Shown here: positions 12,778-25,675 of the stretch, one piece after another
Numbering within the stretch: the stretch's first letter is position 1
Layout of the letters: each line of letters opens with the position of its first letter
NCBI GenBank assembly: GCA_026874595.1
Contig: CM049312.1
Location: 52,209,429 to 52,273,428, forward strand
DNA: 64,000 nucleotides
Reading direction: 5' to 3'
Source of the DNA: Sipunculus nudus
Lineage: Eukaryota; Annelida; Sipuncula; Golfingiida; Sipunculidae
Made by a program: the position numbers and the translations under genes
The notes under the pieces: generated by a model
What the model was told of the DNA's origin: nothing
Seen by the model: only the letters and a program-made list of their open reading frames with translations
The model's database searches: none

Positions 12778-15700
12778 TTCATATCTTGTTTATTCACACG
12801 TTTAATGTTTTGTTTACCCATGCAGGCACGATCTCGGATACGCTGGATACGTTCCGGGGCGTCCCTTACGCGAAGCCACCCGTTGGAACTTTACGTTGGA
12901 AGGTAATCCCATGGCTATCTATATATTAATAGCGTAAGGCGATTTTTGTAATTTTCCGTATCCCCTCCGATACCACCGTACGGATAGCCCTGATTTTCGA
13001 CACGCATATGGTCCGTGTTTGTCCGAAGAGATTCCACCTATTTTCATTTGCAATAATAGCATATTACGTGCATAATTAATAATTTTAATATTTGCCCCCC
13101 CCCCCCGGGTGCCTCTTTTTGTGTCATTGGCCCGGTAACACAATGGCCATAGAGTGTGTGATGGCGGGACAGAGTTTGACTCCGGGGGCCCTATCCGGGG
13201 TTTTCTTATATTTGCTGTCATCGGCCCGAAATAATCCCCCTTGGTGATCCCTTCTCAAGAGGAAACCTCCGCGCGGGGACAGGGCCTATTGTGCACAAGG
13301 AGATCTCATGAGAAAATTCTAAAAAGGGGGAACTTTGAAAGAATCAATATGACATTCTACCATTCGTACCGGAAGGTATTCGTACAAGTCATCCAGACTC
13401 AGACACAAGGTCAACTTAAAGACAGAAAACTTACACCAAATGTCTTCTTCGAAGAGATCTTATGACGGTAACATTGTACAACCAAGACATTCAACTATGA
13501 AAGACTATTTGACATCAGAATTAAATGCTCGCCCGAAACCGTGCGTAGCACGGGTAATTGCTAGATTTATCTAAAGGGGAAGCATGGCATCAGGTAAAAC
13601 AAATGTTGTTACCTACAGAACAAAGGCCGTTTCGTTTTCACAACTCACGGCCTCCGGTAAATCATCACTGCTGTCTACAAGACTCATAACATTAGGATAA
13701 ACCGCAATCTCCGCCAGAGTTCACTACCGCAACGCTTATATATCACCTCTGTTAAAGGGTACGGACTCTCTCTTTTTGACCCGGTCATGACCCCGGGTCA
13801 CTCTTTGCTCACATTTTGGCAACATGGCCCACATAGATGTGGAAAAAATATTAGAGGTCGCGGAGACTTAAGCAGCCGTTTGGTGCTAATAGGGAAAAGC
13901 AGATTCAAGCATAGAAACATAAACTTATGCCCAAAACTGATCTCATTGAGAACTTACCGGTCGGTTTTGGTAAAAAGTATCATTTACTTTTTGATATCAG
14001 AACTGTTTTGGAGGAAACTCGCCATCGAAAAACCTACTGTGTCAGTCGAAAGTCCTTTGAACATTATACACAAGGATCAGCCTCAGTCTCAGACATGCAT
14101 GAACATGTTGGTCTCGATGACGATGAACTGAGCGTCTTTTTTAGTGCTGGGAGCAGCTTGACAACCATCATTCCATGTGTCTTTTTTTACAACTTGGTAG
14201 TTAATTATTTTCGTTGTTACACCTACAGTGCCCTATTTAAGCCTGCACATATGTAGTTCAAATAGTGAATAAGCAAAATAATCAATTATTTTATCTTTCG
14301 AATTTCTATGATTACTATAAAAATAGCATCACATTTGTGTTCTAATGCATAAATTACTTTTTAGGAAAACTCCCCTCTTTATATGTGGGAAGAATCTTGC
14401 AAAAATGTCCAGCCTTTAACAGAGGTGATATTATCGTGCAGGTAGTGGCCTCTGGTCGAGATTTGGTATACCGTACTCTTATTAAAAAAATAGGTCATTA
14501 AACTTCCACTTTGTTCCCGCTTTATCGACCTATAATGACATTCAGACTTTATTATCGTAGCCATGTATCCGTTGCCAGCAAAACGGACACAAGCCCAGCG
14601 TAAAGTGCCTATAGAGCCAATCATGTTACATTTCGTTTTGACTGACCGCTCACCGGCCGGGCAACCCGCGTGCACAGGGCCCTGTGCTGGTGGGATGTCA
14701 AGATTCTCTTCGTGAACTTGTGGCCTATGCACTCGGGTTGCCGGGCCGGTAAGCTGTCAGTCAAAAAGAAATGTAACAATATTGGCTCTGGGCACTCCTC
14801 GCTGGGCGGGTATCCGTTTTGCTGGCAAAGGATACACATGGCTACGATTGTCTTTGTGTGATAATAGGTCGATGAAGCGGGAACACAGAGGGATTAAAAT
14901 TCGACCTATTATTTAATAAGGGTAGGTAAACCGTGGCTGTATCTACAGCATTTATATGGTAAGGTAAAACCAAGATCGTGATACCGAGACTGTTATCTCC
15001 ACAAATGGTATGCTTAAATGAAACCATTGATCGCTGTGAAAACCAAACGTGATAATAATATTCACAAGACAGACATGCAGTCATTTGTTAGACCTGGAAC
15101 GTCTTTCAACGTTGTAATAGCCTGGTTTTATCACCTTACAAACCAGACTCTCTCTCTCTCTCTCTGTATATATAAATAGATCACACCATCACTGCCATTA
15201 CCGGTATCCAGTATTAACATCTTCGTCACATTTTCATCGTCATTAATGTCACGTTATATAACGTCACACTGTATGTACACCGTCAGAATCACATCAGGCC
15301 TATCACCGTCATTATCGTCACTCAATTTCAAAACCGTCAGCGTCATACAATCACCGTCATTACCGCCACGTTGTGTCAACACCGTCATCGTCATACTATC
15401 ATCGTCATGATCGTCACACTAACAACGTCATAGTCATACTATCATCGTCATAACCGTCATGCTGTACTAACACCGTTATTGTCACACAATCATCGTCATT
15501 ACCGTCATGCTGTACTAACACCGTCATCGTCACACAATCATCGTCATTATCGTCATGCTGTACTAACACCGTCATCGTCATACTATCATCGTCATTACTG
15601 TCATGCTGTACTAACATGTTATTGTTACACAATCATCGTCTTTACCGTCATGCTGTACTAACACGTTATTGTCACACAATCATCGTCATTACCGTCATGC

Positions 15701-18700
15701 TGTACTGACACGTTATTGTTACACAATCATCGTCATTACCGTCATGCTGTACTAACACGTTATTGTCACACAATCATCGTCATTATCGTCATGCTGTACT
15801 AACACCGTTATTGTCACACAATCATCGTCATTATCGTCATGCTGTACTAACACCGTTATTATCACACTATCAACGTAATTATCGTCATCCTGTACTAACA
15901 CGTTATTGTCACATTATCATCGTCAATACCGTCATGCTCTTTTTCGAAGATATACTTTTTTACAGTGTTGGTGATACATTGTGACGGTGGTGATATATTT
16001 TGAGGGTGATGACACGTGTGAACATTTACTGTACCCTCAGCCTCCTGTGCCCGTTGACGCCTGGATGACGCCGCACGACGCCACCTACTTCCGGCAGGCC
16101 TGTCCCCAGGTGACGTACTTCCACCATCTGCTTCAGTTTGAGCATCAGGACGAGGACTGTCTGTACCTGAACGTGTACACCCCATTCCAGGTGAGACAGT
16201 TTTGTCTGAACAGCCTAGTACCATGAATGAATGAGTGATGACGATCATACTGGTTTTCACTAACATAATCGTAGGAAATGTAATCGAAGCATATAATCCA
16301 CCGTAGGACGGAGCATATATTAAGCATATATTCCGCCGTAGGACGGAGATTTATTCCGCTAGAAGCGTATATTCCACCGTAGGATGGAGAAATACTAAAA
16401 TGGCCTTCATTCGTCCATCAGACCTTCCGTCCTGTCTCCTTTTTTCACCAAATATCCTTGCTGCTTTCTTCACCCAATTTTGCAGACTAACTGATTACAT
16501 GACTGTGATCACATGACATATTTCAACTTGAGATTTCACATGATAACGTTAGAATTTAAATTTATTTTTAATTTAATCTAAACGAATCATTACTTTGTTT
16601 ATTTGTAAACAGCCATCCGACCCAGAGAGACGGTACCCCGTAATGGTATGGATTCATGGAGGATCGTACGAAACCATGTCGGGGAAACTTTATGACGGAT
16701 CCACACTGGCTCTGTACGGGGTTGTCGTGGTTACAATCAATTACAGACTGGGACTGCTTGGTAAGTTGAGACGATTTTTAGGGACGTCTGAGGTCTGACT
16801 TAATATGTTAAGTGCTAAATGATGTCCGTCACGCTGCAGAGTAATGTTCTCTTCCTTGTTTCAGGGGGAACGGTTGGGCTACAAAGTACTACTGGACTAA
16901 GACGGACAAAATACAGAATGTTTATGCCGAAGGTGTTGAAGCCGTCTTAATTCACCCAAAGTGAATGCATTGCTGAAGGTGTTACAGCTGTTTTAGTTCA
17001 GAAAAAAAGAGAATCTTCGCTGAAGGTGTGACAGCTGTTTTAGTTCACCCAAAGTGAATGCATAGCTGAAGGTGTTACATCTGTTTGGGTTCACCCAAAG
17101 TGAATGCATCGCTGTGGGTGTAACCATTGCACAGGATGTTACAGCCGTATTAGTTCAGCCGGAGTGAGTCTTCGCTGAGGGTGTTACAGCTGTTTTAGTA
17201 AAGTGAACACATCGCTTAGGGCGTTACAGCCGTTTTTTGTTCACCCAAAGTGAATGCATCAGTGAAGGTGTTACATTTTTTTCTTACCCAAAGTGAAGGT
17301 GTTGCAGCCGTTTTTGTTCATCCAAAGTGAATGCATCGCTGAAGGTGTTATATTCGTTTTAGTCTACCCAAAGTGAATGCATCGCTGAAGGTGTTACATT
17401 CGTTTTAGTTTACACAAAGTGAATGCATCACTGAAGGTGTTACATCCCTTTTAGTCTACCCAAAATGAATGCGTGAATGCATCGCTGAAGGTGTTACATT
17501 CGTTTTAGTTTACCCAAAGTGAATGCACCACTGAAGGTGTTACAGTCCTTTAGTCTACCAAAAATGAATGCTTGGATGCATCGCTGAAGGTGTTACATTC
17601 ATTTTAGTTAACCCAAAGTGAATGCATCACTGAAGGTGTTACAGCCGTTTTGGTTTATCCAAAGTGAATGCATCGCTGAAGGTGTTCACGCCGTTTTAGT
17701 TTACCCAAAGTGAATGCATCGCTGAAGGTGTTAACGCCGTTTTAGTTTACCCAAAGTGAATGTGTGAATGCATCACTAAAGGTGTTACATTTGTTTTTGT
17801 TTACCCAAAGTGAATGCATCGCTGAAGGCGTTACATTCGGTTAAGTTTACCCATAGTGAATGCATCGCTGAAGGTGTTAACGCCGTTTTAGTTTACCCAA
17901 AGTCAATGCATCACGGAAGGTGTTACAGCTGCTTAGTTCACCTCTTTTTAGTTAAAGTGAACTTAAAACGGCTGAAACATCCTCGTGCCTGTGTTCGCTT
18001 TGAGCGGTCCGAAAAGGCAGAAACATTCAGTGAAATGTTTTTAACTTTTCAGACTGAACGTTCACTGTGGGCGGAATTGAAACAAACTTTACCAAACATC
18101 GAACAGTTCATCAAATGCGGAGCTGAAACGACATATAAAGGAGACGAAACGTATTTTAACGCAGATTTTATATTCCTATAGTGAATAACAAGTATCAAGG
18201 GTCTTGTTTGCTTGGAAAATATTAGTGGACAATCCACAGTGGTATGAACGGAAGCGAGCCCCCTCCAAACAAAAGAGAACAATAACCCCCTCGGCCTCCT
18301 AGAATATTATACTTCACCCCAATTACATTGTGTGGAATGTATAGTTTGTGAAGCCATTTTAGTTCACCCACAGTGAACACTTTGTTTAAGGTGCTACAGC
18401 CGTTTTAGTTTTTGCCCACATGCAGTGATCGCCTCACTGTATGTCAGAACATTTCAAAAGCCAACGGCCAGCTGAAAATCTCTTGTTAGTTCCGCCAACA
18501 GTGAACGGCCTGAAATATATCCTTGACATTTGAGTTCCTATCACAGATTAATGTTCTACCATATGTCACCGCTGTTTAGTTCGCACTCATGCTGCATACA
18601 GTCATTTTAGTTCGTCTCACAGTAAAACATTTAGAAATACATTTCAGATTCCAATTATTTATTATTTATATTATTTACAAGTACAATTTGCATGGAAATA

Positions 18701-20365
18701 TATAAGCGGACAATTAACAAATAATACATCGTTAGCCAGATTAACAACACTGTTAACTATCCTGATATGAACAATGGACTCTCATTCTCTGTTCTAGGAT
18801 TTCTGAGTTCAGGGGATGGTTACCTTTCAGGTAACTATGGTTTTCTAGACCAGATCGAGGCTCTGCGGTGGGTACAGCAATACATTCACCACTTCCGAGG
18901 TGACCCTGGCCGCGTGACCCTGTTCGGTCAGAGTGCAGGCGGCAGCAGCATCGGACTAATGATGATGGCAAAACCAGCGGAAGGTCAGAGTCTTGGCTGC
19001 CGTGTACATGTTGTTTATAGAATAGGGCTTTCCAACGGGGGAGATGGAGTCTGAATTAATTTCATAACAAGACGGTCAGTTAGATTTATTTAAAACAGCG
19101 CCCCGGTACCAACATTGACGCTGTTGAGCATTAAATTAATAGAAATACCGCATTGGGTTTAAAAGAAGCCAGCAAAAAAGCTAGCGAAAAGGATAGATGT
19201 ATATATAAGCATGAATTTGTCTTGAAATATTTTAACTGAAACTTATGGTTTTGTTGAAATATCTATATTTCCCCGTGTTCTACAAACGTAGATTACCTTA
19301 AAACTTGTTCGGTTTGTTGTATAACTGATGAAAGTTGTAGTAATGTTAAGCTGAATCTTGTCAGGGCCATCTATAATAGTATCGGGTCTCTTGCTTCGAT
19401 CTATATATCGATATATCGCCTTATCCTATATGTTGAAAGCACAGATAAATTCAGTCAGTGAGTATGCTTATAAAATCAGTCCCAGCAGGACATTTTTTTC
19501 AGTCTCTCGACTGATCATTGCGTGTCTGGTAATGACACAGTATACGAAACAACGGTCGATTCTGTCTGTTACAGGTTTGTTTCATCGCTGTATCATCCAG
19601 AGCGGTCCGGTGTTAGGCCTGTTTGCTGTACACGACCGGACCAGGGACTTTACCCAATACATCCGAGCTGTCGCTAAATTGTTTAATTGCACTGGTATGA
19701 CAATGGAGTCGATTGTAGCGTGCCTGAGAAATGTGCCATGGAAACATTTCATAACACTGAGACACGAGGTATAAGTTCACACGGCAACATCTACAATCTA
19801 TAATTATTATTGTTGTCCTTACCCTATGCCATTTTTTTTATCAATACTGTAGTCTGTTCCACAGTGGAGCGCCCATTGAAATTTGTTAACCTTGTAGATT
19901 TCTGAAACACTCAGATCAGATCCAGAAAGTAAGATGCAGTGGTGGAATGAGGCAAAGTCCTAATTGACTAGAATAAAACCAAAACCATACTTTGTAAAAT
20001 ATTTTTGAAATCCATTAAAAAAAAAAAAAACATTTTTTTACATCTCAACCCTATTGAAGAAGGTCAAGGTCACTAGTCACATGTTCAAACAACTTCATTT
20101 AAAGGTTGCTGATTGGTTGTCTAGTGTCATACATATTCTAAAAATTGTGAAATTGTTAAAGTGAAGCTGCCAACTCATGACAGACGTCATTTCACGTGGC
20201 CAGAAGAGAAGAACCAGAAGGATGCAAAATATAAATGTTGATTTTTGTTAGGAAGTTTTCTAACTCTTATTGGACCTTTGGTCTCCCCTGATCAGTAGTA
20301 GCCATAATATTTAAGTTAAAGAGAATAATCGCCAAGGTTGAATGGGTACATACTGGTAGAACAGG

Positions 20366-20434
<69 letters not shown>

Positions 20435-21139
20435 TAAAAAAAACTCAAACCTCTTTTTCTGCGTATACAAGCTTTGCTCCTAAATATACCTATATAAACA
20501 CCATTATTGTTAAACGTTTTACGAAGTATTGTAATTCATTTTGTTTAGGGCCTATAATGTGACTTTACTCATACAATCATCAGGGTTTTAAGCGTGACAA
20601 ATGGAAATGTTAGTTATGGTTTGTAGTTCCCCTGGTACAACCCGATGAGTCCGGAGTTCCGCCCCGCTGTTGATGACGTCATCCTCACGGCTTCTCCGCG
20701 GGAAAGGCTCCGGGCAGGCCGTGTTGTCAATGTCCCCGTCATGATCGGCACAGTACAAGAAGAATTCGGTAATTGTGGTGTGGAGTTAAGTGTCACCATG
20801 GAGCTACACTATGGTGTATAAACGAGGTTATACTAGCTGTATAATGAGACTAATTGTAACTCCATGGTATCATGGACAAAATTCAACGGGGGTGATGGGG
20901 CTTCGACCATTGTATTGACCAATCGCCGCCCCTCTATTGATATAAGGAGGAATCTCGTATCGACTGGCTAATGGTGGTGAAACAAAAAAGGCGTTTTGTG
21001 TTGCTCGGCCCTTTTTTGTCGGGGTAGGGGTTTCCATAGTTTAGAGGAAGAAACCACGTTGAATATAAGAATATATGTCTCACTTTCCCGGGACAGTCAC
21101 ATGAAGTGTGAAGGTAAATGTTTTGTTTGACCATGGTAG

Positions 21140-21215
<76 letters not shown>

Positions 21216-21703
21216 CATGTTAAACTTTTTTAAGTGAAGGAATGTGAGAGGGAGGTTTTATGCGAACAGTAAAGTATACTAAGACATCTTTAAAATCTTT
21301 ATTATTCTCTTCTTGCTGATGGGAAAAAGTTGTCGCATTCTGAACATTAACAAAAGTAAACATATACATGTAGTATTATCCTAGACGGAGAGAGAGGGAA
21401 GGATTTTTTATCAGTTTTCAGTACAGTGGCTGTTTCACTACAGATAATTATTTCGATGGCGGTGAACGCCACAAGAATGAGTATGACCGCGCCATGGAGG
21501 TGTTTCTTGGTGACGTTCTGGAGCACGACCGCGGCATGATCAACACTGTTAAATACGCTTACACGGACTGGCGGCGGGACCACGAATCATCCAGCAGCTA
21601 CGGAGACTTCAAGAGAGGCGAGGTAGGTTTTATTTATACAAGGCCGCTTCCATTCATTCTAGAGCAAGACAATATATGACCCACTTGGCATATAAAAAAT
21701 TAA

Positions 21704-21756
<53 letters not shown>

Positions 21757-24073
21757 AATATTTCGTAAAATTTGGAAAGTTTAAAATGCATTCCATCGGT
21801 ACAGTAATACACAAGTTGTAACCAAGAATCCTTGAGAGAATCAATGAAAATTGCCGTCAGGTTCCATGTATAAAAATAACGTAATATTTATTGTCTTTAA
21901 ATCCAAAGTTGGTGCGTAAACGCTTTAATGGGATATCATAAATATTAAACCTTCCTTACAATAAATCTGATATGAAGAAATTTTCAAAAAATAGTTGTAA
22001 ATGGAAATGAAACAGTGATCAGAAGCGGATCCAAAAGGGAGGCAAAGGGTCCGGACCCCCTTTTTTCAGCAACCTTTTTAAGGGGATTCCTACCATTCTT
22101 TGCATTCTCCCCCCCCCCCCTTTTTTTGGGGGGGGGGGACCTGGGGACCTTTTCAGGTTTTTTATTAGCCCTTTTGGAGTGGGCCCTCCTTTACCAAAAT
22201 CCTGGATCCGCCGCTGGTGATAGACGTAAAATGCCGCATGCGCCAGGCCTCCTAGTAAGAGTGAAAGGAACGAATGAAAGAACGGCACTATCAGTATGGG
22301 AAAACAATTAAGAAGTAACAGTCATGAACTACGCTTCACAATTGTGTATTGCAGGTACTGTCAGACATGCATATGGTGGCGCCATCTGTCCAGCAGTCGC
22401 TGTATTTGTCTAAGGCCGGCCTAAATATTTATCAGTATCACTTCTACAACGAGAAATGTTATCATTCTGTGGAGCTGAACTATGTGTTCGGGTCACCGTT
22501 TACGGGGGTAGTAGCAGACGAACTCGGAGGGAACCTCAGTGTCAACTTCACGGATCAGGACCGCGAGTACAGCAGAGTCGTCATGAGAACATGGACGTCG
22601 TTTGCCAGTAAAGGGTAAACAACCTGTCGTTTGTTTTCAAAACTAGAGATAATGTCTACTCAAATAGTCTAATGAATAACAACACTGATCAATTGAATTG
22701 TAATTTAACCCTAAACTCTCAAATTATCAAACTGCATTATTTTTATTTAAGGTTTATCTTTAAAGTAAAACGGACATACCTGGACAGATAACATGACTGC
22801 TGTGAAAAAGTAGGCAACAACAGCAGGTAACAGGCACATAAGACAACCCTTCATTAATGTTTCACCTGTCCAAGAGAGAGGCCGGGATCTTGGGTATCTC
22901 CATTTTGTTAAAACGCCCTGGAGGGCGAGTCAAACCCATTGCTTTGTGATTGGCACCTCAGTTCACCTTCTGATTGACAGAGGTCAGAGGTAAATCAGGG
23001 GCTTGCCCTAACTGAGGTGACTCAGGTGAGAGAAAAATAGAGAAAAGTTACAAACCAATTTACTAAACCTACATAGGGTATCCAAAGCTGGTTTAAACTA
23101 GACAACCCCTGCAAACAGGAAAGCTTTCATCAAGACACATACATGTAAAGTTAAAATAAACTTAACAACTGACAGTGTACTTTTACAATCTATTTTCATT
23201 TTAAGGCATATTGTTTCAACGGGAAAGTGGATTTATACTAAGCAAACGCTTCAACATTTTGATGTATTATGTACAACGGACTATACATAAAATAATTTCC
23301 GACAAGGTAAAAACCTATAACATATCCTAAATAACATTGCACATTGACGTCGACGTATTATTATTTGACGTATATCATCAAATTAATAAGATTATCTTAT
23401 TACAACGCAATCAAGTATTTGTTATCTTAAATATTATTGATCGGAAACCAGTGTATATATCGTGTGTACTCCCGGACGAAACCGGCCAAAGTTTCGCGAA
23501 CATGTAACGACGACAGAAAGGTTGGTGTACAAGTAAATATTAACACGGCTCATGAGTGAAAATGAGGCTCATTTGCTGTTCGTTTGGTTACAACGTTTTT
23601 TTATATAAAAAAAAAGTTCATTTTATAGAAGTGGTTTTCCATGCGGCTAGCTTTCAGATGTATACGCTGTATTTAATATCATAGCGTGAGCTAAGATAAT
23701 AATAATCATAATGATTTGTCATTTCAGGGAGCCCTTTGTGAAGCAGAATAACAACCAGATCATTTGGACGCCGTTTGACCCTCAGGATCGGTCGTACATG
23801 TATATCTCACCTACGCAAAGCCAGATGAAAAACCACCTTCGCGCGCAGCTCGTGGCATTGTGGAATGTGCTTCTTCCAAAACTCAGGACTTTTATCCCCA
23901 AAGTCAAAGAAAGTGAAAGCCATCCAAACTTTTGGCTGGTTGTGGCATTTACATGTATTTTGCTTCTTGCCTTCGTCTTGCTAATAGCGTACCATATACG
24001 AACACAACGAGCAGAACCAACCGTGACATCTAGACGTACAGAGGTCCACGCACCGCCCCCTGTTCATGTGTAG
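12081..24073 (+). CDS. Carboxylesterase/cholinesterase-like protein, membrane anchored (10 exons)
   Basis: Exons read from GT-AG sites: 12081-12237, 12826-12902, 16041-16190, 16613-16760, 18798-18983, 19575-19768, 20627-20768, 21444-21622, 22355-22614, 23728-24073. All phases match, giving 1839 nt, 612 residues plus stop. Residues 1-26 look like a signal peptide (tandem Met start; the first is used here). Type-B carboxylesterase marks: [12 protein letters not shown] near residue 62, [11 protein letters not shown] at 116-126, oxyanion HGG at 143-145, nucleophile elbow FGQSAGG with Ser223, acid Glu350 in VQEEF, His448 in [10 protein letters not shown]. The triad is thus complete, unlike neuroligins. 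The position of the choline-binding Trp, ten residues before Cys118, is Leu108, so a true acetylcholinesterase is unlikely. A hydrophobic helix at about 566-588 and a 24-residue basic/Pro-rich tail predict a type I membrane protein with an extracellular esterase domain. An acceptor at 12058 implies an upstream noncoding exon. Confidence 0.92.
12726..12773. repeat. (AT)n microsatellite, esterase intron 1
   Basis: About 24 uninterrupted AT dinucleotides lie 53 bp upstream of the exon 2 acceptor. Confidence 0.95.
14460..14935. repeat. Foldback (palindromic) element, ~475 bp, esterase intron 2
   Basis: The left arm (about 14460-14698) and right arm (about 14700-14935) are inverted copies with substitutions and small indels. 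Matching landmarks are CGTAGCCATGTATCC / its complement near 14836-14850, CCAGCAAAACGGA / complement near 14815-14828, and TTCCCGCTTTATCGACCTAT / complement near 14865-14885. A further short perfect palindrome, GCACAGGGCCCTGTGC, sits close to the centre. ORFs at 14379-14839 on both strands are by-products of the symmetry. Likely a MITE or foldback transposon; clear target duplications were not found. Confidence 0.8.
15340..15940. repeat. 48-bp minisatellite, esterase intron 2
   Basis: About twelve tandem copies of a 48-bp unit with GTCACACAATCATCGTCATT and CCGTCATGCTGTACTAACAC; the unit start at 15481 recurs at 15529. It ends about 100 bp before the exon 3 acceptor (16040). Because the period is a multiple of three, repetitive ORFs appear (15414-15632 minus, 15479-15661 plus); these are not genes. 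Confidence 0.9.
16900..17945. repeat. 46-bp minisatellite, esterase intron 4
   Basis: More than twenty tandem copies of a 46-bp unit containing CCAAAGTGAATGCATCGCTG, AAGGTGTTACA and CGTTTTAGTTTA; copies at 17341 and 17387 are 46 bp apart. Some units carry a short insertion that repeats GAATGCGTGAATGCATC. Diverged single copies trail to about 18620. Wholly intronic, between exon 4 and exon 5. Confidence 0.9.
20368..20431. repeat. (AT)n microsatellite, esterase intron 6
   Basis: More than 30 AT dinucleotides about 200 bp upstream of exon 7. Confidence 0.95.
21145..21213. repeat. (AT)n microsatellite, esterase intron 7
   Basis: About 34 AT dinucleotides, the longest pure run in this gene, 230 bp upstream of exon 8. 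Confidence 0.95.
21705..21753. repeat. (AT)n microsatellite, esterase intron 8
   Basis: About 24 AT dinucleotides, 83 bp downstream of the exon 8 donor at 21622. Confidence 0.95.
22020..22216. mobile_element. 197-bp MITE with CGGATCC termini, esterase intron 8
   Basis: The ends are imperfect inverted repeats: CAGAAGCGGATCC on the left and GGATCCGCCGCTG on the right. The direct repeat GTGAT flanks the element at 22015-22019 and 22217-22221. The interior is dominated by C and G homopolymer runs that can pair with each other. A related but left-truncated copy is at 28803-28989. It is non-autonomous; the superfamily cannot be assigned from the sequence alone. Confidence 0.75.
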
Positions 24074-25010
24074 ACGCTACGTATACCGTCATCTACTCGC
24101 TTATATGCAATCACTGTGAATTAGGAATCCAAAAAGAATGGTGCGTGGACACAAACTCTAACAGCTGCATTGATGGGAGGATCCGTAATCATCTTATGAA
24201 GAAGTGAGTAATGAACCTTAGAGATCCACGCCAATCCTGGTGCTCTCAGGACTTGCTATCCAATGTTAACAAATATGTATTTACAGCAGTTGATATACTA
24301 AGGACGAAACCCCGAGAAAATACGCGAACTTTACTAACGAATGCTTGAGAGATTTACTCCGGACCTAGCAGAATGTTTCATGGTACGTTCTTGTCTGACA
24401 CGGTTACCCTTCACGTTAAGCTTAAACAGAAGGATTTAAATAACGTTGCTGGCACTGACCGGAGTTTCCCAGCCGAAGGTAACTTTTGGGCATACGACGT
24501 TTATTAAAACTTGTTTTCTGAGACATGGGAAATGTATTAAGTCATGAAATTCGTCGAGTCAGGCTGTCCTTATCTGGGATAATGAAAATATTTGTTATCC
24601 TGAAGCGGGGGAGTTCTTCGAGTGCTGACTTTATTTTGAACATAGAGAATCCATGAACTTGCGTGTTTGGTTGAGACAGATTTCTCTAAACCAGGATGAA
24701 ACATGAAGTATTAGATATTAACTGATGATCTTGAGCAAGGGCAATGTAAGACCACATGCGCGTGAATCCCTATTCGTATTGTTATTGGCTTAAATAATGT
24801 TAAAACCTCTTTGTGAACAATTCCCTATCCTGTACTCAACGTTAGACCAAGATATAATGCTTGCCTGTACTTGTTTATATGAAAATTCACAAGGCCTGTG
24901 GTAGGACTTGATTAGTCATTTTAGACTGGTCATCTTGATCCGTAACATTACATTACGTGACATATTTATTTGAAGCTGGTTTTCTGAGCCAGTTTCCTGA
25001 ACGGAGTTTA
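24074..25010 (+). other. Esterase 3' flank or 3' UTR
   Basis: No ORF or repeat of note. No close AATAAA follows the stop codon at 24071-24073; the clearest downstream candidate is AATAAA at 26548-26553, which would imply a 3' UTR of about 2.5 kb running through two minisatellites. The polyadenylation site is therefore unresolved. The motif GAATCCCTATTCG near 24767 recurs elsewhere in the window. Confidence 0.4.
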
Positions 25011-25024
25011 TTGATTGAACCTCC

Positions 25025-25675
25025 TGCTTATCTTTATTCGCTGGAATGCCTGGCGTTATGTTGATGGAGACACACTCTAGAATGCTTGGTGTTATGTTGA
25101 TGGAGACAGACTCTGGAATGCCTGGTGTTATGTTGACGGAGACAGACACTTGAATGCCTGGTGTTATGTTGACGTAGACAGACCCTTGAATGCCTGGTGT
25201 TATGTTGATGGAGACAGATTGAGAAGCCTCCCGTTGCTGCTTTGTCATATGTGACGACAGAGGAAGGTGGAGAAAAAACTGGTACCGGTTCAGGTTGATG
25301 GAGATAGACACTGGAATGCCTGTTGTTAGGTTGATGACGACACTCTGGAATGCCTGGTGTTATGTTGACGGAGACAGACACTGGAATGCCTGGTGTTATG
25401 TTGATGGAGACACTCTGGAATGCCTGGTGTTATGTTGAAGGAGTCACACTCTGGAATGCCTGGTGTTATGTTGATGGAGACACACTCTGGAATGCCTGGT
25501 GTTATGTTGACGGATCCAGACACTAGAATGCCTGGTGTTATGTTGACGTAGACAGACCCTGGAATGCCTGGTGTTATGTTGATGGAGACAGATTGAGAAG
25601 CCTCCCGTTGCTGCTTTGTCATATGTGACGACAGAGGAAGGTGGAGAAAAAACTGGTACCGGTTCAGCAGGTTCA
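25025..25675. repeat. 36-bp minisatellite with ~375-bp higher-order duplication
   Basis: Tandem 36-bp units contain TGGAATGCCTGGTGTTATG and TTGATGGAGACACAC. Period 36 gives 12-residue repeats on the minus strand (HNTRHSRVCLHQ), so ORFs of 84-131 codons appear at 24916-25698. A block starting GAGAAGCCTCCCGTTGCTGC and ending at a GGTACC-containing segment occurs at about 25220-25293 and again at 25590-25668, so the array has been duplicated as a ~375-bp unit. Start contexts are poor and no splice structure was found; noncoding is more likely. Confidence 0.85.

Noticed and set aside
13787-14256. Two overlapping plus-strand ORFs (114 and 109 codons) in esterase intron 2
   Set aside because: No family similarity, two competing frames, and no splice link to the esterase frame.
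17810-18282. ORFs at the end of the 46-bp array
   Set aside because: Begin inside minisatellite sequence and show no domain; intronic noise.
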